The position numbers and the translations under genes are program-made. The notes under the pieces are model-generated. The model saw only the letters and a list, made by a program, of their open reading frames with translations, searched no databases and had not been told where the DNA came from. 64,000 nucleotides of DNA from Humulus lupulus (lineage: Eukaryota > Streptophyta > Magnoliopsida > Rosales > Cannabaceae), in assembly GCF_963169125.1 (NCBI RefSeq), contig NC_084797.1, positions 105,549,868 to 105,613,867 of the forward strand, written 5' to 3'. How positions within the stretch are numbered: position 1 is the stretch's first letter; each line of letters opens with the position of its first letter. Positions 43,876 to 54,959 of the stretch are shown here, in pieces.

Positions 43876-46045
43876 TATAACGACCTGAATTTGCTAATCA
43901 GGCTTAGGGCCTTGATTAGTGTGCCGGGAGGGCAATAAGTGGTTTGATATGCTAATATGTGAATTTATGTGTATATATGATTATGATGCATGTTTAATTG
44001 TGTTAAATGTGCATGTGGGCCCCGTCTGGATATTAGGGGCATAAGTGTGATAAATGAGATGTGCAGCACTATCCGAGATAGTCCTGGGGAGTGGTTAGCC
44101 AGAGAGTCACAGCGGGGTTGAGATTTGGACTCGGGGCGAGTCGAGGGGTAATTTGGGTATTAGATGAGTTATGGGATTATCGGGACATAGAAATAAACAT
44201 TTGGAGATATATTTGAGGATAGAATGTCTAGGTGGGAATATCTGGGAAATTTACCATTTTGCCCTCAGGGACGTTTTGGTACCCCGAGCCTTGAGGTAAC
44301 CACATAGACTTAAGTTGAATAAAACAAAATAGAGGAATAGCTTAGAAACTTAAGAAACCGACTTTAACCTATTCCTCCCAATTGAAGTTAGCTTCTGTCT
44401 CTTTCTCTCCTTCATTCTCTAAGGCTTTCAAAGGGAATTCTTGGTGCAAGCTAGCGTAAGCAAGGGATTTAGCTGTGATAACTTAGGAGCTTAAGGCTTG
44501 AGGATTAAGGTTCAACTTCAGAGGTTTAATTCAGCAAGAGGTAAGCTTTTTCATGGAAGTTATGTTCAAGTTTCAGCTGTGTTTCCAAGCTTTGCATGTG
44601 GGTAGAATCTAAGCTGTTTTTGGGTATTCTAGTTGTATTTTTGGAGCAGATTTCTGTTGGGTTTTAGTGTTGATATTGAGCTGGAATGATGGTGTTATTA
44701 TCCAGGATTGTTAGCTTGGTTTTGGTGAGAATTGGCTTGAGGAAAGGTTTGGAAAATGGTGTAAAAATCTGGGTTCGATGTGGAGCGCCGCGGCCCGCGT
44801 GCGCGCGCGGCCATGGGAGGCCGAGAGATTCATGCGCGCTGCGACGCCTAGTGGGCGCGCCGCAGCCCGTGTGGGGGTCAGTGAGGTGCTAGCCCCTGTT
44901 TCGAGGCTAGCCGCGGCTCTTGTGGGTGGGGCGCGGCCCTTAGTGCCAGTTTGGGATTTAAGGGTATTTTAGGCTTGGGAACTCAAGGGGTAAGGCTCGG
45001 GATGGATTTTATCACCCGGATTGATGGAATTCAAGGTCCCGGAGGTTAGGGTTATAGCTTGAAGTTATTTATTAGATTAGAATTTGATGGATGGACGTTG
45101 TTAATGCGTTGTGACTAGGATTTCAGTGAGGCTCACGTTAGAGGACTGTGCTCAGGGCATCGTTGCTCAGAAAGCTCGGAACTCAGGTAAGAAAACCCCT
45201 GTGTCCATAGAGCTTGTGTGCAGGGCTGAGCCCAATGTGTTTGAATGGAAATGATATGCAGGGCCGAGCCCTATATGCTAGAACTGCAGAGCGTAGCTCT
45301 TTATTTGTTTATACTTGAATTCTGTACTTGTTGTTATATCATGTTTGATATTATGTGAGTGATCAGCATGAGCCGGGAACGGTGTAGACCGAGAACGGCG
45401 AGGGGCCGAGAATGGCGTCAGACACGTTGAGTGCAAGGCCGAGAACGGGAAGGGGCCGGGAGCAGCATTGGGCACGTGGAGTGCGAGTTGCCAGGGCGAG
45501 TCCCTAAAAGGATACCTGGGATATCCTCACGGTATGGTCCGCGAACCCAGGGCTTGGTAAATGCGTGGGTCGGCTAGGCCTTATGTGTTTAGCCATTGGT
45601 GGCCTGTATTTATGCTTGACTTATGTGTTGCATATGTTATTTGCTTGTGGGTTTTCTTGCTGGGCTTCGGCTCACAGATGCTCTGTGGTGCAGGTAAGCG
45701 TAAGGAGAAGATCAACCAACCATGAGTATAGTAGGCGTGAGGCGGCGTGTACATGTTTGGCCAGCCTGGCTGCCACAACCAGGGGATTTTGGGTGATGCT
45801 TGTAAATGAACTTAGATTTTGTCGTTTAGTCGACTCATAATAGTTTTGTATTGTAAATATTTTCTGAACTGTATTCTTGGATCCTAAGTGTAAACTTTTA
45901 TGATTTACTATGAAAACTACTATTTCCAATGTTTTTCTTTTATTTTTGGCTTAGTTACTCGATTTGACCTAAAACCTCGATTAGTGAGTTGAAAGCACGA
46001 TTTTAAACTCACTTAGTAACGGCTCTAAGGAAGTAGGGCATTACA
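43876..46045 (+). mobile_element. Solo LTR 2 of the Tekay-like family, inverted relative to E
   Basis: 2170 bp, TATAACGACC...GGGCATTACA, with a perfect 5-bp duplication cccct. It is the reverse complement of the family seen at 15021 and 16724 (shared phrases gggttttcttgctgggcttc and taacggctctaagg). It inserted upstream of the antisense accessory gene of C, between the gene and its TATA box. It holds the paired GC-rich array at 44787-44938. Confidence 0.9.
44787..44938. repeat. Paired GC-rich array in solo LTR 2
   Basis: Cores start at 44787 (gccgcggc), 44838/44859 (gctgcgac, gccgcagc) and 44910/44931 (gccgcggc, gcgcggcc). Spacing is 21 bp within pairs, and exactly 72 bp for 44787 to 44859, 44838 to 44910 and 44859 to 44931. 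Confidence 0.85.
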
Positions 46046-46050
46046 CCCCT
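46046..46050. repeat. Target-site duplication cccct, right copy (solo LTR 2)
   Basis: Partner of 43871-43875. Confidence 0.9.
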
Positions 46051-46610
46051 GATATTCAGGGATTGATGTGTCAGGCGAGTCAGACCACTACTTGCCTTGG
46101 GAAGAGGGTTTTAAAGAAAAATCGTCCAAGAAACGTGACCCTTAAGCTACCCGGCTTTATACCCTAAAAACCTCTCGCCTTCCATACCCTGAATGGGTAT
46201 TTCCTAAATTTACCCAGAAATTACCTAGTTATGAACATCATAATCCTAGGCATGTTTTACGGTCTACTCAATACGCCTAAAATCTAAACCTATGCACCAA
46301 AGTGATTCAGGAACAACCTACTGTTTATGACTGCAAAATGTAGATTTTCATGGCAAAGAAAAAAAAAGGAAATCAAAACACACGAAAAATAGAAAGCTTA
46401 CAATATATTTTCCAAGCGAAGGTTGCAGGCAGCGTAGAAGTAGGAGTAGTGGAGGAATCCTTAAGACTGGACTTCTGAAGGTATTTTGTGGTGAGATTAT
46501 GGGGATTTTTGGGATTTTAATTAGAAGAAGAAGAAGAGCTTTTGAAATTCGAAAGAGAGAAAATAAAGAAAAATTTCGAATGAAAGGTGATGAGTACTGA
46601 AAACTGCCAA

Positions 46611-46623
46611 CCCTATTTATACG
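46611..46623 (-). promoter_or_regulatory. TATA box of the antisense accessory gene (C)
   Basis: cgtataaataggg on the minus strand, in the region between the accessory gene and the 3' LTR, facing the accessory gene. Equivalent boxes stand at 923 (A) and 50070 (D). Solo LTR 2 now separates it from the gene. Confidence 0.6.
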
Positions 46624-46872
46624 TGAAAGGCATGAGGAAGCAAGAACCGTCTGCTCAAATTAATACGAGATACGAGGGTCATAACTCGAAAGATAAAATG
46701 ATGGCAAAAAGGTGGCCAGGCCATTTAATACTATCCTCGAAACGCAAACAGACGCCAATCACGGCGTTCCACGTGTCCAATACTCAAGTAATGGACAGGG
46801 TCCGAATGATCGCAATAGGAGTTCAAAATTCCATACCGTGTAAGTCCGAAGTGTCATCATGGAGCACGAGCA

Positions 46873-46888
46873 GGAACTTGGGGGCAAA
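46873..46888 (+). other. 3' polypurine tract of C
   Basis: ggaacttgggggcaaa directly before the LTR start TGTACGCCCT. Confidence 0.85.
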
Positions 46889-47694
46889 TGTACGCCCTAA
46901 AAATTAGCACGTACCTTGTTGAGACAGCTCGGGTATGGTGAGCTAATAAAAAGTCGTAATCTATGCACCATGTGTTCACCTCTCAGCCAAGGACATTCGG
47001 TACCATCCCCTATACAAATAGCTCGAGCTGATGAGACACTTAGCAACCTGTCACTTGGAACCATTTCATGCAATATGGCATCGAAAGGCACGAGCTAACA
47101 TTACGTTAAGCTCGAGGTACGCCAAAGGTATGACGTACCTCAGGGTCTTTATAAAGTTGACCACACAATATTAACGTGCATAAAATAGACATCACGTGTC
47201 TGTTTTATTCCAAATTCCCGGATATGCAATATAAACGTGTGTGATCAAACACCGCACGCTTGATTTAGGCCATGCGGCCCATTACCTATTTTATTTGTTG
47301 ATTAGACCACACTTCAATGTAAAATTTAGATATCAATCATTAATGTCGGAGAAATGATGTGAAGGATCAACAGATCACGGGATGACCCCAATACCTACCC
47401 AGAGATCATTCTCCTATAAATACCAGGATCATGATTAGTGCAGGGTGTTGGATTCTCTCAGTAATGCAAATACTCTGTAAAAATAGAGAGAAGTTGATAG
47501 CAATAATATCGACTCATGGACTAGGCGGATTTTAACCTCCGAACCACGTAAAAAGGAGTGAACATTTTCTTGGCAGCTAATTTCCATCATCCTTGAGCAT
47601 TATCATTGTCATTTTCTTTGTACGGTTTATCATTAACCACTAATCCGTCCTAGTTATTCATATAATTCACTGTTGGCAAAAAACCGCATCAACA
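46889..47694 (+). repeat. 3' LTR of C
   Basis: 806 bp, TGTACGCCCT to CATCAACA. Compared with 23271-24072 most differences are C/T or G/A changes, as expected for methylated plant repeats. Confidence 0.9.
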
Positions 47695-47699
47695 AAGGG
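47695..47699. repeat. Target-site duplication aaggg, right copy (element C)
   Basis: Partner of 23266-23270. Confidence 0.9.
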
Positions 47700-47703
47700 A
47701 TAG

Positions 47704-48065
47704 TTGTGGCGAAAGTACCCAAATTATTACGTTTGTAGCACTTTAGTATCTATGCTATTTTTTGCCAGCGAAAGTACCTTCCGTCCATATTTTGTTGTAG
47801 TTTTTTATTTTGCCGCTAAGTCGACCACGTTATGTCAAATTTGCCTATAAACATGGTACTTTTCCTGAACATATATATTAAATTAGGTACTTTCACCCCA
47901 AATATTCATTTAATTTGGTACATTCACCAACATGTCACAAATGCACTTAACGGTTAGAACTGATGGCTGCAACAAAACATGGACGGAAGACACTTTCGCC
48001 TGCAAAAAAATAACTTGGGTACCTAAGTGCTACAAACGTAATAATTTGGGTACTTTTGCCACAAA
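47704..48065. mobile_element. MITE-like inverted-repeat element
   Basis: About 360 bp with terminal inverted repeats of at least 45 bp: tgtggcgaaagtacccaaat at the left and its near complement atttgggtacttttgccaca at the right. The homology extends through gtttgtagcactt. There is no coding sequence. I see no convincing target duplication, so the superfamily is open. It starts five bases after the duplication of C. Confidence 0.75.
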
Positions 48066-49738
48066 TAATACTTTCATAAAATGATAGGTTTTATTTGGGC
48101 CCAATTAAACATGTAAAGTTTAAATTCATCTCTTGTGGGTGGTTCCACTTGTGAAGACCCATTTCCTTTGCATTATTAAATAAGGCTTAATCAATTGAAT
48201 ATCAATTAATAAAATGATGGTTAAAAAGTCCTGTCTTTCTGAGCTTTGTGTGGATGTTAGGGAGCCTTAGTAGTGTATTCAACATACAGAACCCAACTCT
48301 CATCCATGCAAGCTCGAATGGTCAAGGCCCATTTACTTAAGTTGGAATTAATTGTATTAGGTTATTCTTTTTAGTTGGACCTAATAATTGGTTTGAAACA
48401 AGTTAATTCTATTTTTACATTAATTTTTGTTAAAGGTGAGAACTCGTCAACGATATAAAGTCGGAAAACTAAAAGATATCTCTAAGAAAATAATGAACTA
48501 ATAAAGAACTTAGAGAAAAATTTGAAGAAGAAAAGCTTTGAACAACAATGGAGAAAAAATGCTCGTATATCACTCAATAGCCTTAGTACACAGTGAATTT
48601 TCCAACCCATTAGTTTGAGGGGTGAAGGTCTATTTATAGTTAGGCTCTAATGATCCCTGATACATGGTTGTCCCTGGGGAAAAAATAGTACACGGGAACA
48701 CTGTCAGGGTAGTGACATAGGTCATGGTGGAGCAGATGGCTGTGGTGTCGATGTTGGTACATGGTTAGAGGCATGCAGGTCATGCCATCAGCACTCATAC
48801 TAATTTGTACCAACACTACTTGTCTGATACAGATTGTCAGAGTCACACCTCTATGCTCCTTAGGTTCGTACAACCGGTACCTGTATGCGTACCTTGTACC
48901 TAGAGGTTTCTCTCATATATCCAGGGTACACCCATGTTCCTAGTCCCTTTATATTTTGCTAAGTGTAGTAAAGCATGTGAGTTATCAAGAATGATACGCT
49001 TAATCGCCTTCATCAATTATGACTTGGCACCAAATAATCGTTGGGTCTTCCTAGTTCTCCTCGTACGTATATTCATAATGTTTTGGGCTGTACATTTTGT
49101 GATGAGTCGCGCTGGGAATGTGCTTCGCGCACATGTGAAGTTTCCTCAACACATGGCATCGTACACGGGTGGAGAGATGTGGGGTCTCACGTGGACCCTT
49201 AGGCGAAAGGAAAGGTGCCTCGCATAGCAAGGCCCTCGCATAGCGAGGCCTACGTGACTTTGGCGAGTCACTCTTGATTGATGACCTCGCCCAAGGGTGA
49301 AGCATCCTCGACACATGGCCCCACGCATGAGTGGCGAGATGCGGGGACTCGCCTGGACCCATAGGTGCAAGTCAAGGAACCTCACATAGCGGGGCCCTTG
49401 CATAGCAAGGCCTTCACATCTTTTATGAGGTATTCTTGGCAGACGACTTTGTGCACAGGTGAAGCATCCTCCTCACATGGCCCCGCACGGGTGGCGAGAA
49501 GTGGGGTCTCACAACATTGAGTTCAGGAAAGCTGGGCCCTCGCATAGCGAGGCCCTCCCTCGCAATGGCATCATGTCTTGGCATCTTGGCAAGACAGGTG
49601 CGACCTTTCTTCGCGTCTCAGTATCTAGACAACTTGGAAGGCACTCCTTATGGTCTTACATAATAGACCATCTTACATTAATGCCGAACTTTGTGGCTTG
49701 GTGTAGGATGCTTTAAGGGATAATTTCCCATATTCACA
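48066..49738 (-). mobile_element. 3' LTR of Tat-type element D (left end uncertain)
   Basis: The right end is ccatattcaca at 49738, next to a purine tract, as in A. A TATA box in the minus orientation (ctataaatagacc, near 48638-48652) and the 160-bp repeats (49142-49620) lie inside. The left end is not determined because the partner LTR of D is missing; sequence left of about 48640 could belong to another repeat. There is no gene. Confidence 0.5.
49142..49620. repeat. Tandem repeat, about 160 bp x 3, with paired hairpins
   Basis: Three units start tcctca/gacacatggc. Each contains two CCTCGC-ATA-GCGAGG-type hairpins 16-20 bp apart (49218/49234, 49380/49396, 49538/49558). Confidence 0.8.
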
Positions 49739-49750
49739 CTTGCCCCCGAG
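49739..49750 (-). other. Polypurine tract of element D
   Basis: ctcgggggcaag on the minus strand, immediately before the LTR. Confidence 0.6.
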
Positions 49751-50069
49751 TCTATAAGAATACTTTTAAGTGTCCTTGTAGACTCTTTCATATGTTCCTT
49801 GTGTGATAAGTATGACGCTCATGCTTTGTCTTCCTTGAACGGGCATGGAAGGCTCACCTTTTGAGAGATGTCTTGTGGTGAAGGAAGAGACACAAAATGC
49901 ACCTTGGTGGTGTGTTTCTTTGTAGTTTAGAAAGAAATACAAAAACCAAATAGCTAGGGTGGTGATCCAAGTGCATCCATATAATTGAGTGCATCCCAAA
50001 ATTGCCAAGGCTCTTGATCTCCACCATTCACCCTAGACTTGATCCAAAGGCTAGGAAGTCTTGACTCTC

Positions 50070-50081
50070 CCTATAAATAGC
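50070..50081 (+). promoter_or_regulatory. TATA box of the antisense accessory gene (D)
   Basis: cctataaatagc on the plus strand, in the same place as the box at 923 in A. Confidence 0.6.
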
Positions 50082-53000
50082 TCAAGGCTTGGATACATTT
50101 TTTCACAACAAAACTTAGCCTATTGGTATCTCATTGAAGCTATTTCCATGGGCTCCAAAGTTATATCCTCCATACAAGGACTCTTGAGGTAATTTTTCCC
50201 CCTTTTAATTAAATTCATCTCCACTTTTTTTTTTTTTTTTGGTTGAACTTATTCTTCCTTGTCCCATGTTTGCATTGCAAGGAGCATAAAGTGGTTTCAC
50301 GAATGAGGTCTACTTCTCACCCCAAAGGTCCACCCCATGCATACTTGAGGATTCATTTTCGCACATACAAAGGTTTTCCCTCGTACATCCAAGGACCTGC
50401 AAATGCACTTTTAGGTATTCCTTCCTTTGAGTGATATATGTATGTCCCTTTTATTACTTGTACACTGGTTAGGGCCATAAGTTAGTATATACGTTTGCTT
50501 CAAGAGTTCCTTGTTTCCTTAGAATGTTAGGCGCATATATAAGGCTCCTTGTCTTAATCCAATTGTACTCCAATTGTATAGTAGATATAGGATTGTCTCC
50601 ACGCACACATGTCTTCGAGTATTTGCTTGCTTAGCATCTTGAGGGTTCTTCAAAATTACTCCTCATGTCGAACCTATCGAGTAGTCATCTTGTAACTATT
50701 AAGCTGATACCCATAAACCTTCCACAAATGCGGGTGTGTGAATGCTCTACCTGCAGTGGTTATCCTACCTTAGGCAATAGGCATGCGGCCTTGAGATCAA
50801 GCTCGAATTCGTCGCTAGTGACAGTGGTTCGGGTTCTTCCCCATGACACGAGACAGACCTTTCCAAACTAAAATAAACCCTTCAAGACTGCATAGCCGAA
50901 ATTTCTTGTCTAGAGAAAAATCAGCCTCCTGAACTTCCATTTCCTTATGGTACTAGAGCTTATGACGCCAGGGGTCCTACTCAAAGGGGTGTCGATAGTG
51001 ATCCCCCTTAACTTGAGTCTCTTCCAATGGTCTTACCATCGTTTCTTCTTCCGTCAATGGTCAAACGTCATAGAGTCAAGCAGTATGCAGGTAGATGTAG
51101 GACTTGTAGAGGGCCTTCTAGAGGGTTGATGGAGTCAATTTCTCACAAACCGTCTGTTGTTTCTATCAAGGTATCAGACATGTTAAGGGGAATCTCTAAC
51201 GATTATAAGAATGTGGACATCAAGTCAACTTTGACCTAGACAAAACTTTCTATTATGCTGAAGGTCCATTAATAGTCACTGGACATCAGCTTCGTCATTT
51301 CATTTCGTAATGACCGTTCATCTAAACCGCCAGAGGGGCTTGCAACTTTTAATGACTCGGTGATCAAGTCTAGAAGGGCCTTGCCACTCCATCCCTTATT
51401 TTTTAGGGTACTTAACTATTTCGAGCATGCACCTCTTCTGCTGCCACCCAACTCTTGGGTTGTCGTGAGTTGTTTGTATGAGTTTTATAGGGAAATGTAC
51501 CGCCTGGGGACCTCCATGAAGGAGGTCCATCATCTATTCACTATGAGGGCTAACCCAATAGCCCCTGGCTTCTATCAACTCCAAAAGGTTGTGGCTCTCA
51601 TAGGGTATCCCCTCGTGGATGGCTCTATTTCCAACATTGGTACATGTATGATTAGTTTTTTCTTCACCAACAGCGTGTCTACCTAGCATACACGTTTCAA
51701 CATATCAACTAAGTCAATTCACTCTGCATATATATATACATTTAATTTTCTTTATTTGTATTTATCCCTCTTTTTAGTTTTTCCTTACTATACCTATTTC
51801 TTTTTCCTTGACCTTAGGTCATGAAGGGGTTTTCGGCCCTACTCTGAGGCATGCAGCCCGCGACTGTGTGGCGGAGGTCCTAGGTATGCCGACTTAATGA
51901 AAACAGGTGTGTTGCCTTTTTATGGAGGGAAATCTATATTCACCCAAGTTCTTGTCTTCGGACCAAGCCATTTCCTTCTGCTCCGTCTCATCCAAGTCTA
52001 CCTACCCGAAGAATATAGATGATGATGACGGTGATGAAGACTATCACTACTCCGATGGTGACATAATGGGCACCAAATATGAGGCCGAGATGGAGTCTGA
52101 GAACTACTTTTGTTTAAAGTCCTTGGATAACGAGGCCGGGAAGGTTTTAGATGATCGATGCTCTGATGACGTCACTTCCTGGATCCCGTTGCCAGTAGTA
52201 TGCGGCGAGTTTACCATCGCAACTTCTCCTCTTATTTCTTTTATTCTGAAGAGGAATTTTGTACTGCCTTCTTTAGTTGATGTCCTTCCACCTTTGGGGT
52301 TGCCTTTGGGATAGACGTCCGTGAGTGCCTCTGCTCCTAAAGAGGTGACTCCACACCCTAATACTCCCTGTGCCTCTATTGATTGATCAGGACCTTCTCG
52401 GTCCCCTTCCTTTTCTAGGCATGTGTCAATAGGTATACATGCCCCCACCTATCTTGCCCAAACCTCCACCCCTTGGGGGCATCCTTTGGCGACCTAGTAT
52501 GGAGAGGCCATGAGCCATTACATGGGGAATATTCTCGAAGGAAAATGGGAGTCTATGTACAACATTCCAGATACCAAGTTGGGCGAGGCTTATATGCAAG
52601 CCTTATGCAGGTGCGTGTCAAAACACTTAATGTATTTTTTCAGTTTTTATATTGCCCGAATAATGGCATATTGTTTTGGTAAATTTTTTCTACTTAAGCC
52701 TCCATCTTGGGTAACCGATTTGTCACCTCGAGTTCTTCATCCACGTAACGGTTACAGTTTGAGCTTGTGGGGGAAATGAAGGACCTCTCCTTGGCCAAGG
52801 CAAAGAAATATGAGTTGATTGCACGGGTCAGTGACTTGGAGGGCCAACTTGCTGAGGTAGTAATCCAAAAGGATGTTGCACTAGCCAAGGCCGCATCTAC
52901 CTCTTGGTCTAACACTAGGATCGATGCTAATATTCATACCATGAATGAGAAGAATAACGCTCTTGAGGTTGAATTGGTGAACCCTGAGAATGGCAGAGTT

Positions 53001-53090
53001 GAGAGCACATTGCATGCCGTGTGGAGGACTAATCCTAATTTTAACTTGTCCCCCTTTGGAGAGTATGCGTTCGAGAAGATTGTCGAGTGA
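50082..53090 (+). pseudogene. Antisense accessory gene of Tat element D
   Basis: Plus-strand gene, homologous to the one in A. Leader splice sites are GAG|GTAATT (50189) and TAG|GTATTC (50415). The coding part includes 50945-51240, then 51360-51690 with the gypsy-type domain block (LPPNSWVVVSCLYEFYREMY, VHHLFTMRANPIAPGFYQLQ). An intron ends at ttgaccttag (51817). The exon 51818-52610 is acidic (DDDDGDEDYHYSDGD). An intron runs 52611-52699 (GCAG|GTGCGT to CTACTTAAG). The last exon 52700-53090 has a coiled coil (ELIARVSDLEGQLAEVV) and the tail LHAVWRTNPNFNLSPFGEY. Stops and a shift near 52310-52500 make it probably inactive. The intron position conserved with A argues that it is genuinely spliced. 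Confidence 0.6.
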
Positions 53091-54440
53091 AAAGATCGGG
53101 GTGGGAACCCATAGGCCCCTCTCAGAGGCTTATTATTATTATTTTTTTGATGTTGTGTAACCATATATGTTTTTTTCGTTTTCATGGAACTTATTTTTGT
53201 TATATGTGTAACTCTTTACATCTGAGGTCCTTTTAAGTTCGCATTTGTGTGCAGAACATTTATATATGGGACCTTTGCTTATCTTTGTATTCACTGTGAG
53301 GATGTATTGCCCTTTTGAGCCTTTGTCATCCTCTTTTGGTTATCATGCTTAAGGGGCTTGATAAGTCCATATTCTTTGATGAATTCTTTATGTCTTCCTT
53401 GGATTGATGATGATAGTCTTTTTCGTGCACCTTGACTATACTTGTAAGGACATGTCAACCCTTTGTGTTCTTGGCATCCTTTTATATTCTTTGTGCGAGA
53501 AGATTCCTTCTCGTCATTATGCATAGTACTAGTTTTACAAGGGTCTGTTTTAGGACAATTTATGGCTAGACGACTTGGTGGCCACTATAGGCTTATTGGT
53601 GGATGTCCTCCTTGAGGCCTTACCCCTTGTGGAGGTATAAGCCTATCACGAGGTTTTTCTTGTAGGACCTGCTTAGAGGCCGATCTTATGGGAGCAGAGG
53701 CCAAAATTGCAACATTGCAGGAGAGGGTCACTTCCTTAGAGGGGAATTTGGCTGATATAGAGTATAAATCCATAGAGCGCGCCCTCTACGGAGTATGGAG
53801 GCAAAGTCCTAACTTCAAATTTTCCTCCTTTGGTGAGCACACCGTTGCCAGGGTGGCTGAGTGGAACGCCTACGGCAGGAGGCCTTAAGATCTCGCTTCT
53901 GCATTCTTACCGTTCAGTTCAATGTGGTTGTATGCTCATTTGAGCCTTATTTTGTTTTTAATTTCTCTGAGTCCTCTCAAATTATCAGAACTCTTTTTAT
54001 ATATATATATATATACATATGTGATCATTCGCTTTTGTTCCTCTATGTTTTGAGGTCATTTGGAGCCCGCAAAATGGGGTTCGATAGGTCCTCTCTTTTA
54101 ATACTTTTTTTTATCATGCTTGAGATCCTTTGGAGCCCATACGAAGGGGTTCGATAGGTCTCTCTTTGGTGCACGTTGATTGTATCTATACGGATATGTT
54201 GACCCTTTGGGTTCTAGTCATCCTTTTATATACTTTTGCGCGCGCTTATTATTTCTTGCAAGAAACGTCATTCTCGTCATTATTCATAGTACTATTTTCG
54301 CAAGGGTCCCTTTTAGGACCCTTTTTGGCTAGATGGCTTGGTGGCCACTCTAGGCTTATTGGTGGGGGCTTCAATTGATGCACTTCCTCTTGTGGAAGCA
54401 TTTACCCTTATTAGGAGGTTTTTCTTATAGGACCTTTTAA
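52890..54440 (+). repeat. Old tandem duplication of accessory-gene end plus spacer (D)
   Basis: Unit 1 (52890-53660) and unit 2 (53665-54440) each hold the last accessory exon followed by the same spacer phrases (catgtcaaccctttg / tatgttgaccctttg; ctcgtcattat; ggtggccact). The extra exon in unit 2 (53688-53887, IERALYGVWRQSPNFKFSSF) is diverged but still open. A has only one copy. Confidence 0.75.
53688..53887 (+). pseudogene. Duplicated last exon of the accessory gene (D)
   Basis: An open 66-codon block with a short coiled coil (TLQERVTSLEGNLADIEY) and the conserved W-x-x-(N/S)P...FSSFGEHTVARVAEW tail. It parallels 52920-53090 and 8959-9153. It may be an alternative or relic last exon. Confidence 0.55.
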
Positions 54441-54959
54441 CCTCCTTGATGTTCATAAGGGTAGCTAATCCTTGTGAACTCAAGTGATGCCTTGCAAGGT
54501 CTTTTTTTTATTTGTAAGGGTTTTTTTTTTAATATATAAGGGTCTCGTTTAGGACCCTCCTTTTTTTTTTATATATAAGGGTCTAGTTTAAGACCCGTTT
54601 TGGCTATATACTCTGCCCCCCAAGTGGTTGGCAAGATTTATCTCGGCAGGCACTTTGATCATTTCATTCACGCATTTTGATAATCATTGTAAATGAGGTT
54701 TTGGTAGTGCGATCATTTTGCTCAAACAAGAGTTCTTACTGCATATTCTTTTAATGCCACAACATATTCATTGGAAATGAGTGAAGTACATGGTAACCTA
54801 TGGTGACTTCATTCTTACTACATATCAAGGAGTCTAATTTGGCCTTGTACCTCATAGCTATTACATTAGACTTGCACGTTTAGATAGAACAATAACATTC
54901 TTGCCTCAGACATGGAGGTCTTACTGATAATATTTTGTTAGATGCTCTGCATTCCCTGC
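54441..54959 (-). other. Spacer between accessory gene and integrase of D
   Basis: No gene. It contains repeated aagggtctcgtttaggaccc phrases with T-rich tracts (54480-54600) and a purine tract on the minus strand (cacttggggggcagag, 54611-54626). The stretch matches 9640-9946 in A. Confidence 0.6.

Larger units (their letters stand above)
23271..47694 (+). mobile_element. Tat-type Ty3/gypsy element C, nested with B and a solo LTR
   Basis: A plus-strand element spanning 24.4 kb, about 10 kb without its nested insertions. LTRs lie at 23271-24072 and 46889-47694, with TSD aaggg. The order is LTR, gag start, [element B], RNase H, second RNase H, integrase, purine tract, tandem-repeat spacer, antisense accessory gene, [solo LTR 2], TATA box for that gene, polypurine tract, LTR. 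Protease and most of RT are missing. The archaeal-type second RNase H and the antisense accessory gene mark the Tat lineage. The LTRs differ by very roughly one base in ten by eye, so C is much older than B. Confidence 0.85.

Noticed and set aside
48066..49100. Host gene or promoter suggested by the TATA-like motif near 48640
   Set aside because: No supporting reading frame or splice structure; position fits an LTR of D, though its left end is not defined.
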